Shown here: piece after piece, positions 8,601-9,977 of the stretch
Layout: every line of letters begins with the position of its first letter
Position numbering within the stretch: the first letter of the stretch is position 1
Assembly (NCBI GenBank): GCA_003535195.1
Contig: DOHN01000129.1
Span: forward strand, 1-9,977
Origin: Ruminiclostridium sp.
Lineage (GTDB): Bacteria > Bacillota > Clostridia > DSM-8532
Length of the DNA: 9,977 bases
Direction of reading: 5' to 3'
Position numbers and translations under genes: made by a program
Notes under the pieces: generated by a model
What the model was told of the DNA's origin: nothing
Databases searched by the model: none
What the model saw: the letters and a program-made list of their open reading frames with translations, nothing else

Positions 8601-9380
8601 AAAGAAAAGGTTGTTGATAAGAGTACTGGCGCTTTCTTCCGTGGGAGGCTCTCCCGGGCGGAGACGCTTGTACACCTCAAAGAGCCCTTCTTCTCTGCTC
8701 TTTGTGCCATCTTTTGCAATGGTAGCCAGAAGCTTGGCCTCTTCTCCGAAGAGGGCGAGGATCTCAGCATCGGTACCATAGCCTAAAGACCGTAAAAATT
8801 GGGTAATAGGAAGCTTACGGGTTCTGTCGATACGGACATATATGACTTCAGCCGAATCGGTCTCATATTCGAGCCAAGCACCACGATAAGGAATGACTGT
8901 ATTGGAAAAAAGGTTATTGCCGCTCTTATCCTTCTCTCTGGCATAATAAACACCGGGAGAGCGGACCAGCTGACTTACAATAACTCTTTCTGCGCCATTG
9001 ATAACAAAGGTGCCGTTTTCCGTCATAAGCGGAAAATCGCCCATGAAAATATCCTGTTCCTTTACTTCTCCGGTCTCTTTGTTAATTAAACGTACTTTGA
9101 CCTTAAGAGGTGCAGAATATGTTGAATCCCTTTCTTTGCACTCTTCTACCGAATATTTAATATTTTCGGTCTCAAGCGTATAGCCGATGAATTCCATAAT
9201 GAGATTGCCCGTGTAGTCAGTAATCGGAGAAACATCATGTAATACTTCCTTCAAGCCATCTTGAAGAAACTGACCGTAGGAATTTTTCTGGATCTCAATT
9301 AGGTTCGGCATGTCAAGTACTTCACTAATTCGGGCAAAACTCATTCTTTCTGTTCTGCCCAATTTGACTGGATGAACCAT
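5637..9380 (-). CDS. rpoB: DNA-directed RNA polymerase subunit beta
   Basis: The 1247-residue protein contains the expected beta-subunit regions in order. The rifampicin-pocket segment (485-513, [20 protein letters not shown] and onward) keeps Asp494, His504, Arg507 and Ser509, equivalent to E. coli D516, H526, R529 and S531. This is a susceptible-type sequence (inference). [18 protein letters not shown] (930-947) holds the active-site lysines, and the C-terminal clamp-contact region contains [16 protein letters not shown]. After about residue 1160 comes an unusually acidic tail. The start is ATG at 9380 behind GAGGTGA (9393-9387) at good spacing, giving the standard N-terminus [15 protein letters not shown]. 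It is first in the rpoB-rpoC transcript. No rplL is visible within 600 bp upstream. Confidence 0.99.
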   Translation of the reverse strand: MVHPVKLGRTERMSFARISEVLDMPNLIEIQKNSYGQFLQDGLKEVLHDVSPITDYTGNLIMEFIGYTLETENIKYSVEECKERDSTYSAPLKVKVRLINKETGEVKEQDIFMGDFPLMTENGTFVINGAERVIVSQLVRSPGVYYAREKDKSGNNLFSNTVIPYRGAWLEYETDSAEVIYVRIDRTRKLPITQFLRSLGYGTDAEILALFGEEAKLLATIAKDGTKSREEGLFEVYKRLRPGEPPTEESASTLINNLFFDPKRYDLSNVGRYKFNKKLSLAMRIRNHFAAENILDGNTGKVLAKAGQEINEELAWKIQNSGTNVVDVEVEGKPVKIIGNLTVDISGYIPFDPQLAGINEKVRYDVLKAILKEQKAAKQEELIAVLKENRDALMPRNITKEDIIATISYILNLDHNVGRIDDIDHLGNRRLRSVGELLQNQFRIGLARMERVVRERMTIQDIDAATPQALINIRPVAAAIKEFFGSSQLSQFMDQTNPLAELTHKRRLSALGPGGLSRDRASFEVRDVHYSHYGRMCPIETPEGPNIGLIGSLSTFARINDYGFIEAPYRKVNMETHQVTDYYEYMTADMEDLYVVADANEPLDEEGRFANKRVGCRYRDQILEVDRDYVEYMDVSPKQLVSVATAMIPFLENDDANRALMGSNMQRQAVPLIKPEAPIVGTGIEYRAAKDSGVCRVAKNSGAVEKVTANEIVVRTPKGQIDQYKLLKYKRSNQGTCINQRPLVKKGDKVEAGDIIADGPSTDKGEIALGRNVLIGFMTWEGYNYEDAVLISEELVRDDVYTSIHIEEYESEARDTKLGPEEITRDIPNVGDDSLKDLDERGIIRIGAEVRSGDILVGKVTPKGETELTAEERLLRAIFGEKAREVRDTSLRVPHGESGIIVDVKVFTRENGDELPPGVNMLVRCYIAQKRKISVGDKMAGRHGNKGVISRILPVEDMPFLPDGTPLQIVLNPLGVPSRMNIGQVLEVHLGYAARALGWKIATPVFDGANENDIFETLKLAGLPEDGKTVLYDGRTGEPFDNRVTVGYMYYLKLAHLVDDKIHARSTGPYSLVTQQPLGGKAQFGGQRFGEMEVWALAAYGAAYSLQEVLTVKSDDVVGRVKTYEAIVKGENVPEPGIPESFKVLIKELQSLALDVKVFGDENKEIEIKESVYDDMEDLDVNIEGREDEATSYLDLDDEETRDVIDDEFEIDNLDAVEISDGDELNEDLIGDMFGEEENIADDDDDI

Positions 9381-9502
9381 TAAATATCACCTCGTATGAA
9401 CTGCATATTTTGGTGGAAAAGGCATAAAAATATAGAGGGGGAAACGATCCGTTCTGGTTTAATATCGCCAGTCAGGTTAGTAAGATGATGTAATAATTCC
9501 AA
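9380..9502 (-). CDS. Candidate 40-codon leader ORF overlapping the rpoB start
   Basis: A TTG at 9502-9500 follows GGGAG (9516-9512) with 9-nt spacing. It opens 40 codons ([20 protein letters not shown], then [20 protein letters not shown]). The TAA shares one base with the rpoB ATG in TAATG, a classic arrangement for translational coupling. No family is recognised and there is no membrane segment or codon cluster typical of attenuation. A 40-codon open frame could arise by chance. The good ribosome binding site and the exact overlap with rpoB are the only positive evidence. The rpoB ribosome binding site lies inside this frame, so translation of the leader would affect ribosome access to rpoB. 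Confidence 0.35.
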   Translation of the reverse strand: MELLHHLTNLTGDIKPERIVSPSIFLCLFHQNMQFIRGDI

Positions 9503-9553
9503 AATATCATTCTCCCGATCTATATTTTTAATTCTAAAAGATTATTGACATGT

Positions 9554-9583
9554 ATTGTACTATTCATACAAATGTGCTACAAT
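9554..9583. promoter_or_regulatory. Symmetric promoter-like element (possible divergent promoters)
   Basis: ATTGTA (9554-9559) and TACAAT (9578-9583) form an inverted repeat. On the plus strand, TTGTAC (9555-9560), 17 bp, then TGC-TACAAT make an extended -10 promoter pointing away from rpoB. On the minus strand the mirror arrangement, TTGTAG, 17 bp, TACAAT, points toward rpoB and would give a leader of about 165 nt. A full TTGACA (9545-9550) also lies on the plus strand, 16 bp before TACAAA. The -35 matches are otherwise modest, and no supported gene lies on the plus side. Confidence 0.3.
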
Positions 9584-9659
9584 CAAGGAAATAAGTATTG
9601 TGAATATGCACAAAGTAAAAACGGGCACAACACCTGCAAACATAATAATGCAGATAATG

Positions 9660-9688
9660 ATTTTATCATATGCGGAAAACAATGTCAA
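9660..9688 (-). promoter_or_regulatory. Main candidate rpoB-rpoC promoter
   Basis: On the minus strand a perfect TTGACA (9688-9683), a 17-bp spacer and TAAAAT (9665-9660) preceded by TGA form a near-consensus sigma-A promoter with an extended -10. Upstream (about 9704-9755) is very AT-rich with A-tracts on this strand, like an UP element for the alpha subunit. A further TGTTATAAT (-10 at 9695-9690) overlaps just upstream. Predicted start near 9652 gives a leader of about 270 nt before rpoB. Confidence 0.75.
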
Positions 9689-9705
9689 CATTATAACATT
9701 GTTTT
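9676..9705. repeat. Operator-like dyad over the rpoB promoter -35
   Basis: AAAACAATGT (9676-9685) and ACATTGTTTT (9696-9705) are perfect 10-bp inverted arms with a 10-bp centre. The dyad covers the -35 hexamer (9683-9688). A smaller palindrome AATGT-CA-ACATT (9681-9692) is nested in it. The position suits a repressor site, but AT-rich sequence yields such dyads by chance and no regulator is identified. Confidence 0.35.
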
Positions 9706-9785
9706 TTTGTTTTTTATAATTTATATTTTTCTTAATTATACAAGTATTTTTTCTTATTTCCGGTTGTATATCATATCATTTCCGG

Positions 9786-9977
9786 CGGCAAACAGCGCAC
9801 CAGAATTATTCTATCATAAATCCCGGAATAAATCTCGAAATTTTTGAATCGTCTCTTTGATCGTAATATGAAGCGCCATGGGTAATGTTTTGTGCGCCCT
9901 CGAGAAAATTCGTCCGGGATTTTACTTGGGTAAGCCAGCAATCCTGCTCCGCTGACGTACTGAAACATCACTCTGCC
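9786..9977. other. Right-end stretch without a defensible gene
   Basis: No convincing coding region was found. A 66-codon minus-strand frame (9771-9971) opens at the edge without a clear ribosome binding site and looks unlike any family. On the plus strand, ATG at 9879 opens a 25-codon frame containing LEKIRPGFYLGKPAILLR. This weakly recalls an IRxRPGMYLGK motif that I associate from memory with small Firmicute hypothetical proteins. It stops early and has no good ribosome binding site, so it is at best a remnant. An imperfect inverted repeat (AAATCCCGGA at 9818-9827 with TCCGGGATTT at 9913-9922, plus TCTCGA matches inside) spans most of the stretch. Confidence 0.4.

Noticed and set aside
9595..9720. 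39-codon plus-strand GTG frame after AAGGA
   Set aside because: It runs through the rpoB promoter region, the ribosome binding site would sit at the very 5' end of any transcript, and the composition is AT-driven.
9545..9847. 100-codon plus-strand frame upstream of rpoB
   Set aside because: Its TTG start is a promoter-like TTGACA, and the protein is low-complexity Asn/Tyr/Ile/Phe-rich from AT-rich DNA. It runs across the rpoB promoter.
1..9977. CRISPR array, tRNA, rRNA, insertion sequence or phage genes
   Set aside because: No repeat-spacer pattern, cloverleaf, rRNA motif, transposase or integrase was seen on either strand.

Overview
The window looks like chromosome from a low-to-mid-GC anaerobic Firmicute of class Clostridia. 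The reasons are: RpoB and RpoC of Gram-positive type, with no E. coli-style insertion in the RpoC trigger loop and an acidic RpoB tail; a C-terminal S-layer-homology (SLH) fragment; a GEMM-I cyclic-dinucleotide riboswitch in front of an exported transglutaminase-like protein; and strong AGGAGG-type ribosome binding sites. Species cannot be assigned from the sequence alone.

Layout. Positions 1-237 (+) are the end of a gene for an SLH-anchored surface protein, followed by a strong hairpin. Positions 377-1440 form a self-contained (+) unit: an extended -10 promoter, a GEMM-I riboswitch, a secreted transglutaminase-like protein (530-1333) and a hairpin/U-tract terminator. Positions 1528-1934 (+) hold a small cysteine-rich protein with a TTG start and an internal duplication. 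It converges on rpoC, and the two share an elaborate nested bidirectional terminator (1949-2065). Positions 2089-9380 (-) are rpoC and rpoB, intact, 14 nt apart and transcribed as rpoB-rpoC. Positions 9381-9977 are the rpoB upstream region: a good sigma-A-type promoter with an AT-rich upstream tract and an overlapping dyad, a leader of about 270 nt, and a candidate 40-codon leader ORF whose stop overlaps the rpoB start (TAATG). The far right end (about 9786-9977) has no gene I can defend.

How it fits together. rpoB and rpoC encode the two large catalytic subunits of RNA polymerase. They sit here without rplL just upstream and without rpsL/rpsG/fusA just downstream, which suggests a rearranged RNA polymerase locus. 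The left part is a cell-surface neighbourhood (SLH protein, exported transglutaminase-like protein), with one gene under second-messenger control. The most interesting points are the riboswitch ligand-determining base, which appears to be A where c-di-GMP aptamers usually have G, and the possible coupled leader peptide before rpoB.
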